From Pseudomonas viridiflava (GTDB lineage: Bacteria > Pseudomonadota > Gammaproteobacteria > Pseudomonadales > Pseudomonadaceae), in the NCBI RefSeq assembly GCF_900602065.1, contig NZ_UWFN01000310.1, positions 124,001-188,000 of the forward strand: a stretch of DNA of 64,000 bases, written 5' to 3'. Shown here in pieces: positions 25,759-34,221 of this stretch. The notes below the pieces were generated by a model. The model was not told the origin of the DNA. It ran no database searches and worked only from the letters and a program-made list of their open reading frames with translations. Made by a program: the position numbers and the translations under genes. Numbering within the stretch: the stretch's first letter is position 1; every line of letters begins with the position of its first letter.

Positions 25759-26250
25759 TCAGCGATTGCAATGCCTGTGTTGGGAATCGGGCCGGGCTCT
25801 TGGCGAGGACGTTTCCTGACCTGGTTCACAGGTTTCCAGGCCACAGCCTTCCAGTCCACAGACGTAGGCCAGCTTATCCAGCAGTTCCTTTTGCTCAGCG
25901 TCGTCCAGTGATAGCTGGCCGGTGCGTGGGTCGATCAGCTCCAGTTGCCAGGCCATCAGGGTCAGGCAGTGCTCCAGTGTCTGAAGGGCTTCGTCTGTCA
26001 GGCGCAGGTCGGGATAGGCGGCGCTCAGCATGTGACGCAGCTGACGTGCAAAATCGGCAGTGCCGGGGATCAGTGCGTCGTCCGCGGTTTGCGCCAGTCT
26101 GGACAGAGTGCCGAGCAGGCACTCGATGGCGTCCTGATCATCGCTGATCATTTCCAGATGTGCGATGCACTCCTGGCAAGTGCTCAGTAAAAGCTGCGAT
26201 TGATCAAAAAAATCGGGATGAACCTGTTGCCACTCTTTGTCGTTCAGCAT
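25759..26250 (-). CDS. Hypothetical protein, HPt/CheA-P1-like helical
   Basis: 163 residues from the ATG at 26250, which has GGAGA just upstream; the longer open frame begins in sequence without a ribosome site. The protein is acidic and mainly helical (LLSTCQECIAHLEMISDDQDAIECLLGTLSRLAQTADDA, then ADFARQLRHML and DEALQTLEHCLTLMAWQLEL). This rhythm resembles the P1/HPt module of CheA, but the AH.[LI]KG phospho-histidine motif is absent. The C-terminal tail is low complexity (CEPGQETSSPRARPDSQHRH). It lies back to back with cheV, so a role in chemotaxis signalling is a guess. Confidence 0.5.
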   Translation of the reverse strand: MLNDKEWQQVHPDFFDQSQLLLSTCQECIAHLEMISDDQDAIECLLGTLSRLAQTADDALIPGTADFARQLRHMLSAAYPDLRLTDEALQTLEHCLTLMAWQLELIDPRTGQLSLDDAEQKELLDKLAYVCGLEGCGLETCEPGQETSSPRARPDSQHRHCNR

Positions 26251-26816
26251 GGGGTATCTCCATGGACCATGGATCGCTCCAGTGTAGTATCCGGCGCGCA
26301 TTGCGGAACGTTAATGTGGATAGGAAAGGGAAGTCTGTAGGGCGCTTCCGATAGTTGCAAAAAGGAAGAGTAATCAGTGAATGTTTCAGGTGCAGGATTG
26401 CGGTCTGGACAAGATCCGAACAGAGTTTTTCCGGCGTGCACGACAATGCGTGCGCCACCTGCGGCGAAAAGGGACGGCAGGACTGTTCGGGATGGCGACA
26501 ACGCAAACACGACTCTGACTCCATTCAAATATGAGAATGGTGTCACAATAATGGCTATTACTTGGCGCGAATATCAGGTTGGCCCTGATGGCTGCTAGGG
26601 GCAACCCTTAGCGTATAGAACGCACGGCGCGTGAGACGGCGCTGGCGGGAGGCGGTTGTTGGTCGGAATGACTAAAGCTCATTCGCCCATGAGTAAAGCA
26701 TGATGTTAAAGTGATATCAATGTTGTATTTAACATTTCATCGTCATTAAGGTCCCGCTGTTTTCAGCCGATAACAACTTCGCAGACTCACTGTGACCCAC
26801 GCTTCAGGAGCAATAA
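26251..26816. other. Divergent intergenic region upstream of cheV
   Basis: 566 bases. One 73-codon frame with GTG start (26377-26598) has a fair AGGAAGA site but no family resemblance, so it is not called. The right part is AT-rich and holds the inverted repeat at 26704-26734, probably part of the cheV control region. Confidence 0.5.
26704..26734. promoter_or_regulatory. Inverted repeat TGTTAAA-N17-TTTAACA upstream of cheV
   Basis: A perfect 7-bp inverted repeat 83 bases before the cheV start. The spacing and AT-rich centre (GATATCAATGTTG) fit an operator or promoter-overlapping site. No regulator is assigned. Confidence 0.35.
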
Positions 26817-27746
26817 ATGGCTGGCATCCTCGACTCGGTAGATCAACGCACACAACTGGTGGGCGAGAACCGCCTTGAAATCCTCATGTTTCGCCTGGCG
26901 GGCCGACAGCTGTTTGCTATTAACGTGTTCAAGGTTCAGGAAGTTCTGCAACTGCCTAAACTGACGTTGATGCCGCAACGCCATTCTTTTGTCTGTGGTG
27001 TGGTCAATCTGCGCGGTCAGACCTTGCCGGTGATCGATCTGTCCCAGGCGATCGGGATGAAGCCACTGGTTCCGGGGCCGGGCAGCACCATTATCGTGAC
27101 TGAGTACAATCGTTCGGTTCAGGCCTTTTTGGTGGGCGGTGTTGATCGCATCGTCAACATGAACTGGGATGCGATCATGCCACCGCCTACCAGCGCTGGC
27201 CGTCAGCATTACCTGACAGCGATCAGCAAGGTCGACGATCAGTTGGTTGAAGTCATTGACGTTGAAAAAGTGCTCGCTGAAATCGTGCCTTACAACGCCA
27301 AGGTGTCCAGTGAAAAACTCGAAGACCCTGTCCTCGCCGGTGCAGTAGGCCGTGAAATTCTTCTGGTGGATGATTCCAAGGTTGCCCTGAGTCAGTTGCG
27401 CGACACCTTGTCCCAGCTCGGTTTGAAGCTGCACGTGGCCAGTGATGGTCTCAAGGCGCTGAACATGCTCAAGGCCTGGGCTGACAGCGGTGAGGTCATG
27501 ACCGAGAAGCTGTTGATGGTGTTTACCGACGCCGAAATGCCGGAAATGGATGGCTATCGCCTGACCACTGAGATTCGTAACGATCCTCGCCTGCGCGAAC
27601 TGTACGTGGTGCTGCACACGTCGCTCTCGGGGAGCTTCAACGAGTCCATGGTCAAAAAAGTAGGCTGCGACAACTTCCTTTCCAAGTTCCAGCCCGACAA
27701 GCTGGTCGACGTGGTTCGTGAACGCCTGATCATGGTTCAGGGCTGA
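26817..27746 (+). CDS. cheV: Chemotaxis scaffold protein CheV (CheW-REC)
   Basis: 309 residues. The N-terminal CheW domain (about 18-160) has QLFAINVFKVQEVLQLPKLT and VVNLRGQTLPVIDLSQAIG. The receiver domain (about 178-305) has EILLVDDSKVALSQLRDTL, the phospho-acceptor in VFTDAEMPEMDGYRLTTEIR, and LHTSLSG with the switch residue. It couples chemoreceptors to CheA and may act in adaptation or as a phosphate sink. Preceded by CAGGAGCAATAA. It is not in a chemotaxis operon here. Confidence 0.93.
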   Translation: MAGILDSVDQRTQLVGENRLEILMFRLAGRQLFAINVFKVQEVLQLPKLTLMPQRHSFVCGVVNLRGQTLPVIDLSQAIGMKPLVPGPGSTIIVTEYNRSVQAFLVGGVDRIVNMNWDAIMPPPTSAGRQHYLTAISKVDDQLVEVIDVEKVLAEIVPYNAKVSSEKLEDPVLAGAVGREILLVDDSKVALSQLRDTLSQLGLKLHVASDGLKALNMLKAWADSGEVMTEKLLMVFTDAEMPEMDGYRLTTEIRNDPRLRELYVVLHTSLSGSFNESMVKKVGCDNFLSKFQPDKLVDVVRERLIMVQG

Positions 27747-27894
27747 CCGGAGCGTCGAATGTGCCAGGCGCAGGCTTGATCTGCGCGCTGGTGCGTTTGT
27801 CCTGCATCGCATCGATCAAGTTCGTATAAGCTTGTCGCCTTCACGATTCCGGCGGTCACGACTCCAGTGATCTCAGTCGAACAAGGAACAGGCC

Positions 27895-28704
27895 ATGTTG
27901 CACCTCAGCGCGCTTTATCGTTTTCCGCTCAAATCCTGCAAGGCTGAAGTCTTGCAGCAGGCGTCGTTTGACGAATTGGGCATGACCGGTGATCGACGCT
28001 GGATGCTGGTTGATGAAGCCAGCGGCCGTTTTCTGACCCAGCGTGCCTTGCCGCACATGTCGCAATTGTCGGTGCTGTGGAACGCTCAGGGTGGTGTAAC
28101 ACTGGCGGCACCTGGCTTTGCAGCACTAGATATTCCTCTTCCTGAAAATCTCGAACAGACCATGCGCGGCGTTACCGTGTGGCGCGATACATTGCGCGTG
28201 CCGGATGCCGGCGACGAGGCGGCTCGTTGGGTCAGCGAATTCATTGGCAAGCCAACGCGCATGGTGCATGTGCCAGCAGATCGTGCGCGGAGCATGCCGA
28301 GTGGCTATGGCCGCAACGAAGACCGGGTCGGCTTTGCCGATGGCTTTCCGCTGCTGCTGATTGGTCAGGCGTCCCTGGACGATCTGTCGGCGAAGATTGG
28401 CCGCCCTCAGGAGATGCTGCGTTTCCGGCCGAATCTGGTCGTTGAGGGGGCTGACGCTTTCGCCGAGGACGGCTGGAAGCGTATTCGTATCGGTGATATC
28501 GAATTCCGTCTGCTCAAAGGCTGCTCGCGTTGCATCCTGACGACCATCGACCCGGCTACCGGAGAGCGCAACGCCGATCGCGAGCCTCTGACCACCCTCA
28601 AGACCTATCGCGAGCGCGAGGGTGACGTCTGGTTCGGGCAGAACATGGTCAATGATGGTCCGGGCATTCTCGAAGTCGGCATGCCGGTGACGGTGCTGGA
28701 GTAG
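27895..28704 (+). CDS. MOSC domain protein (YcbX-like)
   Basis: 269 residues. The N-terminal MOSC_N beta-barrel (LSALYRFPLKSCKAEVLQQA, LGMTGDRRWMLVDEASGRFL) is followed by the MOSC domain with FRPNLVVEG and LLKGCSRCILTTIDPATGE; the cysteine in GCSRC is the conserved putative molybdenum/sulfur ligand. YcbX proteins transfer electrons or handle molybdenum cofactor in reduction of N-hydroxylated compounds; the substrate here is unknown. This form lacks the ferredoxin-like C-terminal domain of E. coli YcbX, hence the shorter length. Confidence 0.85.
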   Translation: MLHLSALYRFPLKSCKAEVLQQASFDELGMTGDRRWMLVDEASGRFLTQRALPHMSQLSVLWNAQGGVTLAAPGFAALDIPLPENLEQTMRGVTVWRDTLRVPDAGDEAARWVSEFIGKPTRMVHVPADRARSMPSGYGRNEDRVGFADGFPLLLIGQASLDDLSAKIGRPQEMLRFRPNLVVEGADAFAEDGWKRIRIGDIEFRLLKGCSRCILTTIDPATGERNADREPLTTLKTYREREGDVWFGQNMVNDGPGILEVGMPVTVLE

Positions 28705-28756
28705 GGCACCCGGTCGCGTTATTGTCCGTTTTTTCATGGTTTTTTCGGAGCCCTGC

Positions 28757-29692
28757 ATGACAACTACAGTTTTGGTGCTGGTCGAAAGCGTCAACGAATA
28801 TCTACCGATTCTTGAAAACAGTGGCTATCGACTGATTCTGGCGCCGACGCCTGCTAGCCGTGCAGATGCCATCGCGACCCACAGCGAGGAAATCACCGCG
28901 GTGCTGACCCGTGGGCCGCTGGGGTTGTATGCAGAAGAAATCGCCGCGTTGCCCCATTTGCAAATCATCTGCGTGCTCGGCGCGGGTTACGAGCATGTTG
29001 ACCTTGCTGCGGCCCAAGCGCGGGGCATCACCGTCACCAACGGCGCAGGAGTCAACGCACCGACAGTGGCAGATCACGCTATGTCGTTGCTCTTGTCCAT
29101 CGTGCGGGACATTCCTCAGGCCGACGCTTCAGTGCGTCGTGGTGAATGGCGCAAAGTGACGCGTCCTTCATTCGAGGGCAAGCGTCTTGGGATTCTGGGC
29201 CTTGGTGCCGTTGGTTTGGCTATCGCCCGGCGTGCCGCAGGTTTTGGCATCTCCATCAGCTATCACAATCGCAAGCCGCGTACCGATGTGGATTTCGACT
29301 ATTGCGCAACGCCTCTTGAACTTGCCAGTGTTTCGGATTTTTTGATTATTGCCACGCCAGGCGGTGGCGGTACGCGGCACTTGATCGACAGCAAGGCGCT
29401 GGACGCGCTGGGGCCGCAGGGCTTTGTGGTCAACATCGCGCGTGCCAGTGTAATTGATACCGCAGCGCTGGTTGACGCGTTACAGCAGCAGCGAATTGCC
29501 GGTGCTGCGCTGGATGTCTTCGACGACGAGCCTTCGGTGCCTGACGCATTGAAAGCCCTCGACAACGTTGTGCTGACGCCCCATGTGGGTGGCCTGTCGC
29601 CGGAGGCATCCGAGGCGACGGTGCAAATGGTCGCGAACAATTTGCTGGCGTTCTTCGCAGGTGAGCCGGTGTTGACGCCGGTGCGTGGGTGA
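28757..29692 (+). CDS. D-isomer-specific 2-hydroxyacid dehydrogenase
   Basis: 311 residues from the ATG at 28757 (GGAGCCCTGC upstream). NAD(P)-binding motif GKRLGILGLGAVGLAIARRA (about 143-162). The catalytic arginine lies in VVNIARASVIDTAALVDAL, the glutamate in DVFDDEPSVPDALK, and the histidine in TPHVGGLSPEA. NGAGVNAPTVADHAMSLLL is typical of the glyoxylate/hydroxypyruvate or 2-ketogluconate reductase subgroup. The exact substrate is undetermined. Confidence 0.88.
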   Translation: MTTTVLVLVESVNEYLPILENSGYRLILAPTPASRADAIATHSEEITAVLTRGPLGLYAEEIAALPHLQIICVLGAGYEHVDLAAAQARGITVTNGAGVNAPTVADHAMSLLLSIVRDIPQADASVRRGEWRKVTRPSFEGKRLGILGLGAVGLAIARRAAGFGISISYHNRKPRTDVDFDYCATPLELASVSDFLIIATPGGGGTRHLIDSKALDALGPQGFVVNIARASVIDTAALVDALQQQRIAGAALDVFDDEPSVPDALKALDNVVLTPHVGGLSPEASEATVQMVANNLLAFFAGEPVLTPVRG

Positions 29693-29836
29693 GCCATTGA
29701 GATGTAGTTCCAGTTGAGAGGTTCATCGCCCACATCGTCTTGATGCGGCTCAGTCCAGGCACCCTTGTATGTCTAGACTTGAAAGGGTGGGGCGGGACTG
29801 GTGAGTCAAACGCGACTACAGGGGAGGATCTTTAAG

Positions 29837-30403
29837 ATGCTGAGCCGTTTGTTGGGGCGACTATTGCGCGGGCGTGGCGCCACCGAGAACAAGCTGATCT
29901 GGAATCACAAGGCAGTGGCGTTTTCGCCGGTGGTCATTGACGTGCGCAGCCCTGCGTTTGCCTCGATGGCACAGATCCCGCTGTCCCATGTCGGTTCAGC
30001 CAAGGGTGGTAACCTGTCGCCGCCACTGGAGTGGCAAGGGGTGCCAAGCGGCACCCGAGAGCTGGTGCTGGTCATCGAAGATGCTGATGCGCCGTTGCCT
30101 TTCGCGTTCGTGCATGCAATTGCGGTGGGGATCTCGCCGGACCTTACAGGTTTACCGGTCGGGGCCTTGAGCAGTGCTTCACGCGGTCTGCTCACCTTGG
30201 GCCTTACCACCTTCGGCAGTGCGACTTATATCGGACCGCAACCCTTGACCGGTCATGGCCCGCATCGCTATAGCTTCCAGTTGCTGGCGCTGGATCGACA
30301 ACTGCAACTGGACAGCCCGCCCAGTCGCAGCCAGTTGCTCAAGGCCATCGACGGCGCAGTGATCGGCCGCGGTCGACTCGACGGGATTCATGAGCGCGCC
30401 TGA
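29837..30403 (+). CDS. YbhB/YbcL-type PEBP-family protein
   Basis: 188 residues from the ATG at 29837 (GGGGAGGATC upstream); a start 12 codons earlier is open but lacks such a site. It is a bacterial phosphatidylethanolamine-binding-protein-like fold: SAKGGNLSPPLEWQGVPSGT, VIEDADAPLPFAFVHAIAVG and YIGPQPLTGHGPHRYSFQL carry the conserved ligand-pocket aspartate, proline and histidine. A basic N-terminus, RLLGRLLRGRG, precedes the domain; no signal peptide. The role of this family in bacteria is unclear. Confidence 0.85.
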   Translation: MLSRLLGRLLRGRGATENKLIWNHKAVAFSPVVIDVRSPAFASMAQIPLSHVGSAKGGNLSPPLEWQGVPSGTRELVLVIEDADAPLPFAFVHAIAVGISPDLTGLPVGALSSASRGLLTLGLTTFGSATYIGPQPLTGHGPHRYSFQLLALDRQLQLDSPPSRSQLLKAIDGAVIGRGRLDGIHERA

Positions 30404-30499
30404 TGCCGTGTGCCTGAGAGCGTCTGTTGCCGGAAGCGCGAATATGCCAGCATTGTCCGCTTGCAGTTACTTGATTGACGCATTCGCGCAGGAATCCTT

Positions 30500-31042
30500 A
30501 TGAGCCACAGCCCGCCGCCAATAGTCGCGCTGCAGATACCCGAAAGCCTCCGGATTGCCCCGCGGGTGCTGTGTCATGCCACCAGCCTGCGCAAGGCCAC
30601 GCGACGCATATCACAGCTTTACGACGCCGTCCTGGCGCCCTGTGGTCTGCGTTCGACACAACGCTCGATTCTGATTCAGGTGGCGCGCAATCAGGCGCCT
30701 GCGGTGACCGAACTGGCAGCGATCCTGGTCATTGACCGTTCTGCGCTGGCGCAGAATCTCAAACCGCTGGAGCGCGAGGGGCTGATTTCGGTGGAAGTCG
30801 ATCCGCAAGACAAGCGCAGCCGAAGGGTGTGTCTGACCCAGGCCGGGCTGGACAAATTACTCGAGTCCCAAGCGTTATGGGAGCAGGCCCAGCAGTGCTT
30901 CGAATCCTCTCTTGGCCAGCAACAGGCGTGTGAGTTGCGCGAGCTGTTGGCGAAAGTCGCCGCGCTGGATTATGGCGACGGCGCGCCAGATACACGACCT
31001 GTAGGAGCTGCCGAAGGCTACGATCGCGGTATACCGGGATGA
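30500..31042 (+). CDS. MarR-family transcriptional regulator with REP-encoded C-terminus
   Basis: 180 residues. The winged helix is visible at about 55-110 (LRSTQRSILIQVARNQAPAV, LVIDRSALAQNLKPLEREGL, DPQDKRSRRVCLTQAG). The last 14 residues (VGAAEGYDRGIPG) are translated from the REP element that begins at 30999, so the original stop appears to have been lost and replaced. Helical dimerisation segments flank the DNA-binding part. Cognate genes are unknown; the leftward AtoE gene lies downstream. Confidence 0.87.
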   Translation: MSHSPPPIVALQIPESLRIAPRVLCHATSLRKATRRISQLYDAVLAPCGLRSTQRSILIQVARNQAPAVTELAAILVIDRSALAQNLKPLEREGLISVEVDPQDKRSRRVCLTQAGLDKLLESQALWEQAQQCFESSLGQQQACELRELLAKVAALDYGDGAPDTRPVGAAEGYDRGIPG

Positions 31043-31072
31043 ATGCTTCGCAGCCTTCGGCAGCTCCTACAG
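30999..31072. repeat. REP-type inverted repeat overlapping the marR-like gene end
   Basis: Left arm CTGTAGGAGCTGCCGAAGGC, right arm its reverse complement, with a diverged centre. The left arm and half the loop are inside the coding frame of the MarR-like gene, which stops at 31042. Confidence 0.9.
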
Positions 31073-31092
31073 AACATGCGAAATGGACCGTG

Positions 31093-32511
31093 CTACGGAT
31101 GCATCGGCGGGATGTACGCCAGAGTTGTGCCCAGAATCCACAGCAGGAATAGCACCAGCGGTGTGTGCACCAGCAATTGCACGAACGAGAACCCGATCAG
31201 GTCGCGCGCCTTCAGGCCCAACACGCCGAGCAGCGGCAGCATGTAAAACGGGTTGATCAGGTTCGGCAACGCTTCAGCGGCGTTGTAGATCTGTACCGCC
31301 CAGCCTAGATGGTATTCAAGGTCGTTGGCGACCTGCATCACATAGGGCGCTTCGATGATCCATTTGCCACCGCCCGAAGGAATGAAGAAACCCAGTACCG
31401 CCGAGTACACGCCCATCAACAGCGCGTAGGTGTCATGGGAGGCAATGCTGGTGAAGAAGGTGGAAATATGGTGCGCCAGGGTCTGCGCGTCGGTGCCTTT
31501 GACGGTGGTCATCAGGGCTGCAATCGAGCCGTACAGCGGGAACTGGATCAGCACGCCGGTGGTGGTCGGTACTGCCCGCGTCACTGCATCGAGGAAGCTG
31601 CGCGGGCGCCAGTGCAGCAATGCGCCGACCATGATGAACAGGAAGTTGTAAGTATTCAGACCTGAAATCGCGGTAATCGCCGGCTTGGTGGAAAACTCGT
31701 TGAAGATCCAGCCGGAGGCAAGTACCACCATCAGAATGATCAGCAACGGGCTGTATTCCAGCCATTCGCCCGGACGGGTGCGAGCAGGCAACTCTGGCAT
31801 GCTGAACGACGGATCGACGCCGCAGGCCTGTGCATCCTTGGCGCTGTTCGGGCCCGGTGCCGTGGCGTAGGCAACGACCAGGGAAACCACGACCAGTGCT
31901 GCCAGCAGAACGCCGGACTGCCAAAGGAAAATAGTTTCGGTGAAGGGAATCACACCGGTAATCGCCAGAATCGAAGGCGGCAGGCTTCCGGGGTTGGCTT
32001 GCAATTGCGCGGCCGAGGATGAGAGCCCCAGCGCCCATACTGCACCTAGTCCGAGATACGCCGCGGCACCTGCGGCGCGGTAGTCCATGCGCAGATCGGT
32101 ACGGCGGGCGAGGGCGCGAACCAGCAAGCCGCCGAACACCAGCGACAGCCCCCAGTTGAGCAGTGACGCGACCATGGAAATCAGCGCGACCCAGGCCACT
32201 GCCGAGCGACCGTTTTTAGGGATGCGTGCCAGGCGGTCGATGAGTTTTACGGCGGGTGGTGAACTGGCCACTACATAGCCGCCAATGACCACGAACGCCA
32301 TTTGCATGGTGAACGGGATCAGACTCCAGAATCCATCACCGAAGGCCTTCGCTGCGTCGGCAGGCTTGGCGCCCATGGCCAGAGTGGCAACCGTGACGAT
32401 GACCACCGCGAGTGCGGCGAACACCCAGGAATCGGGAAACCAGCGTTCCGCCCATTTGGCGCAACGCAGGGCGAAACGGGCAGAGCGGCTATCTTCGATA
32501 TCAGCGGCCAC
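31093..32511 (-). CDS. atoE: Short-chain fatty acid transporter (AtoE family)
   Basis: 472-residue inner-membrane protein with about 10-12 hydrophobic segments. Family motifs include FGDGFWSLIPFTMQMAFVVIGG, LINWGLSLVFGGLLVRA-like LLNWGLSLVFGG, FPLYGSIAALM and GFFIPSGGGKWIIEAPYVM near the C-terminus. It probably imports acetoacetate, butyrate or similar acids. The downstream-acting CoA-transferase genes lie upstream in the same direction, separated by a REP element. Confidence 0.9.
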   Translation of the reverse strand: MAADIEDSRSARFALRCAKWAERWFPDSWVFAALAVVIVTVATLAMGAKPADAAKAFGDGFWSLIPFTMQMAFVVIGGYVVASSPPAVKLIDRLARIPKNGRSAVAWVALISMVASLLNWGLSLVFGGLLVRALARRTDLRMDYRAAGAAAYLGLGAVWALGLSSSAAQLQANPGSLPPSILAITGVIPFTETIFLWQSGVLLAALVVVSLVVAYATAPGPNSAKDAQACGVDPSFSMPELPARTRPGEWLEYSPLLIILMVVLASGWIFNEFSTKPAITAISGLNTYNFLFIMVGALLHWRPRSFLDAVTRAVPTTTGVLIQFPLYGSIAALMTTVKGTDAQTLAHHISTFFTSIASHDTYALLMGVYSAVLGFFIPSGGGKWIIEAPYVMQVANDLEYHLGWAVQIYNAAEALPNLINPFYMLPLLGVLGLKARDLIGFSFVQLLVHTPLVLFLLWILGTTLAYIPPMHP

Positions 32512-32557
32512 AGGGATGTCCTCTTGTATTTATTATTGGGAGTTGAGTCGTTGCCAC

Positions 32558-32645
32558 ATACCCACTGTAGGAGCTGCCGAAGGCTGCGATGCGGTGTGTC
32601 AGTCACTCCGCGATCGCAGCCTTCGGCAGTTCCTACAGTGGGTAT
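32558..32645. repeat. REP-type inverted repeat between atoA and atoE
   Basis: Here the pairing extends outside the usual element: ATACCCACTGTAGGA on the left and TCCTACAGTGGGTAT on the right are exact complements, making arms of roughly 33 bases. It separates the CoA-transferase genes from atoE. Confidence 0.92.
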
Positions 32646-32669
32646 GCGGTTCAAACGCTTGGCTACAGA

Positions 32670-33326
32670 TCAGAAACTCATCTCAACCACATCATCCGGC
32701 ACGATCAATTTACCGGCGGTCTTGGCGATGATCTCTTCGACGGTCACACCCGGTGCGCGCTCGCGCAGGATGAACGCGCCATTTTCGATTTCCAGATAAG
32801 CAAGATCAGTGAGTACCTTGCGGATGCAGCCAGCGCCGGTCAGTGGCAGGCTGCAGCGGGGCAACAGTTTGGACTCGCCGTCCTTGGAAGCATGGGTCAT
32901 GGTCACGATGATGTTGTCGGCTCCGGCCACCAGGTCCATGGCGCCGCCCATGCCTTTGACCAGTTTGCCGGGGATCATCCAGGACGCGATGTTGCCTTCC
33001 ACATCGACTTCGAAAGCGCCGAGAACGGTGAGGTCCACATGGCCGCCGCGAATCATTGCGAAAGACTGCGAGGAATCAAAAATCGATGCGCCGATCCGCG
33101 CAGTCACGGTTTGCTTGCCTGCGTTGATCATGTCGGCATCGATGGTTTCCTCAGTGGGGAATTCACCCATGCCCAACAGGCCGTTTTCCGACTGGAGCAT
33201 GACATCGATGTCGGTTGGGACGTAGTTGGCCACAAGGGTCGGAATGCCGATCCCGAGGTTCACGTAGTAGCCGTCCTTGAGTTCGCGTGCAACGCGCTGA
33301 GCCATTTGTTCGCGGGAAAGTGCCAT
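32670..33326 (-). CDS. atoA: 3-oxoacid CoA-transferase subunit B
   Basis: 218 residues from the ATG at 33326; the upstream extension of the frame reads across the end of subunit A and is spurious. YYVNLGIGIPTLVANYVP is the N-terminal CoA-transferase motif and SENGLLGMGEFP contains the catalytic glutamate (the ENG/GMG signature). GGHVDLTVLGAFEVD and KGMGGAMDLV are also conserved. With subunit A it moves CoA from succinyl- or acetyl-CoA to acetoacetate or another 3-oxoacid. Confidence 0.92.
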   Translation of the reverse strand: MALSREQMAQRVARELKDGYYVNLGIGIPTLVANYVPTDIDVMLQSENGLLGMGEFPTEETIDADMINAGKQTVTARIGASIFDSSQSFAMIRGGHVDLTVLGAFEVDVEGNIASWMIPGKLVKGMGGAMDLVAGADNIIVTMTHASKDGESKLLPRCSLPLTGAGCIRKVLTDLAYLEIENGAFILRERAPGVTVEEIIAKTAGKLIVPDDVVEMSF

Positions 33327-33393
33327 GGTCTGAAGTCTCTTTGTTGTTTTTGTGCCGCTGCCTGTGCGAGGCAGCATCCGGAGCCGGCTTGTG

Positions 33394-34095
33394 TCAGGCT
33401 TTTCTGACGGTGCGCTGTTCGATGCGCTTCTCGAAAGTACCGAGAATGACCCGGTCAACATAAATGCCTGGCGTATGGATTTGCGAAGGCAGCAGCACAC
33501 CAGGCTCAACAATCTCTTCGACTTCGACCACGGTGATCTTGCCCGCTGTGGCCACGACCGGGTTGAAGTTCTGTGCGGTATGACGATAGATCACATTACC
33601 GAAATGGTCGGCTTTCCAGCCTTTGACGATGGCGAAGTCGCCAGTAATGGCTTCTTCAAGGATCACGTTGCGCCCATTGAACTGGCGGGTTTCCTTGCCT
33701 TCTGCCACGGGTGTGCCGTAGCCGGTGGCGGTGTAAAAGGCTGGAATGCCTGCACCGCCTGCGCGCATTTTTTCCGCGAGGGTGCCTTGGGGGGTGAGTT
33801 CGACCTCCAGTTCGCCACTGAGCAACTGACGTTCGAACAAGGCGTTTTCGCCGACGTAGGAGGAGACCATCTTACGAATCTGCCGGTCTTCGAGCAGGAT
33901 GCCCAGGCCAAAGCCATCGACGCCGCAGTTGTTGGAAACCACCGTCAGGCCTCTGACGCCCATACGTTTGATTTCAGCGATGAGATTTTCCGGGATGCCA
34001 CACAGGCCGAAGCCGCCGCACAGCACCGTCATGTCGTCGGTCAGCCCGGCGAGGGCTTCCTGATAAGTCGCCACTCGCTTGTCGAGTCCAGCCAT
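33394..34095 (-). CDS. atoD: 3-oxoacid CoA-transferase subunit A
   Basis: 233 residues. TVLCGGFGLCGIPENLIAEI carries the CoA-binding GGFG-x-GIPE loop; VVSNNCGVDGFGLG, YVGENALFERQLLSGELEVE (with the ENxxxExxxxxGE motif) and GTLAEKMRAGGAGIPAFYT are family signatures. First gene of the leftward ato-type unit, divergent from a LysR gene that probably controls it. The gap to subunit B is 67 bases. Confidence 0.92.
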   Translation of the reverse strand: MAGLDKRVATYQEALAGLTDDMTVLCGGFGLCGIPENLIAEIKRMGVRGLTVVSNNCGVDGFGLGILLEDRQIRKMVSSYVGENALFERQLLSGELEVELTPQGTLAEKMRAGGAGIPAFYTATGYGTPVAEGKETRQFNGRNVILEEAITGDFAIVKGWKADHFGNVIYRHTAQNFNPVVATAGKITVVEVEEIVEPGVLLPSQIHTPGIYVDRVILGTFEKRIEQRTVRKA

Positions 34096-34221
34096 GATTG
34101 ATCCGCCTTTTATAGTTGTGATCGACGGTCTGGCCGTCGGGAGAGCGTTGGCTCATCTTCTCTCGGAGGCAGTGATTTGTTAATTTTGTTTTTCTGATCG
34201 ATTAATAAGAAAAGCAAATAT

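Noticed and set aside
26377..26598. 73-codon GTG-start frame with an AGGAAGA site upstream of cheV
   Set aside because: No family resemblance, unusual composition, and it lies in a region expected to be regulatory. Kept only as a note.
32566..32640. Repeated inverted sequences as a CRISPR array
   Set aside because: The repeats are dispersed singly through the window, palindromic as whole units, and have no regular spacers; they are REP elements.
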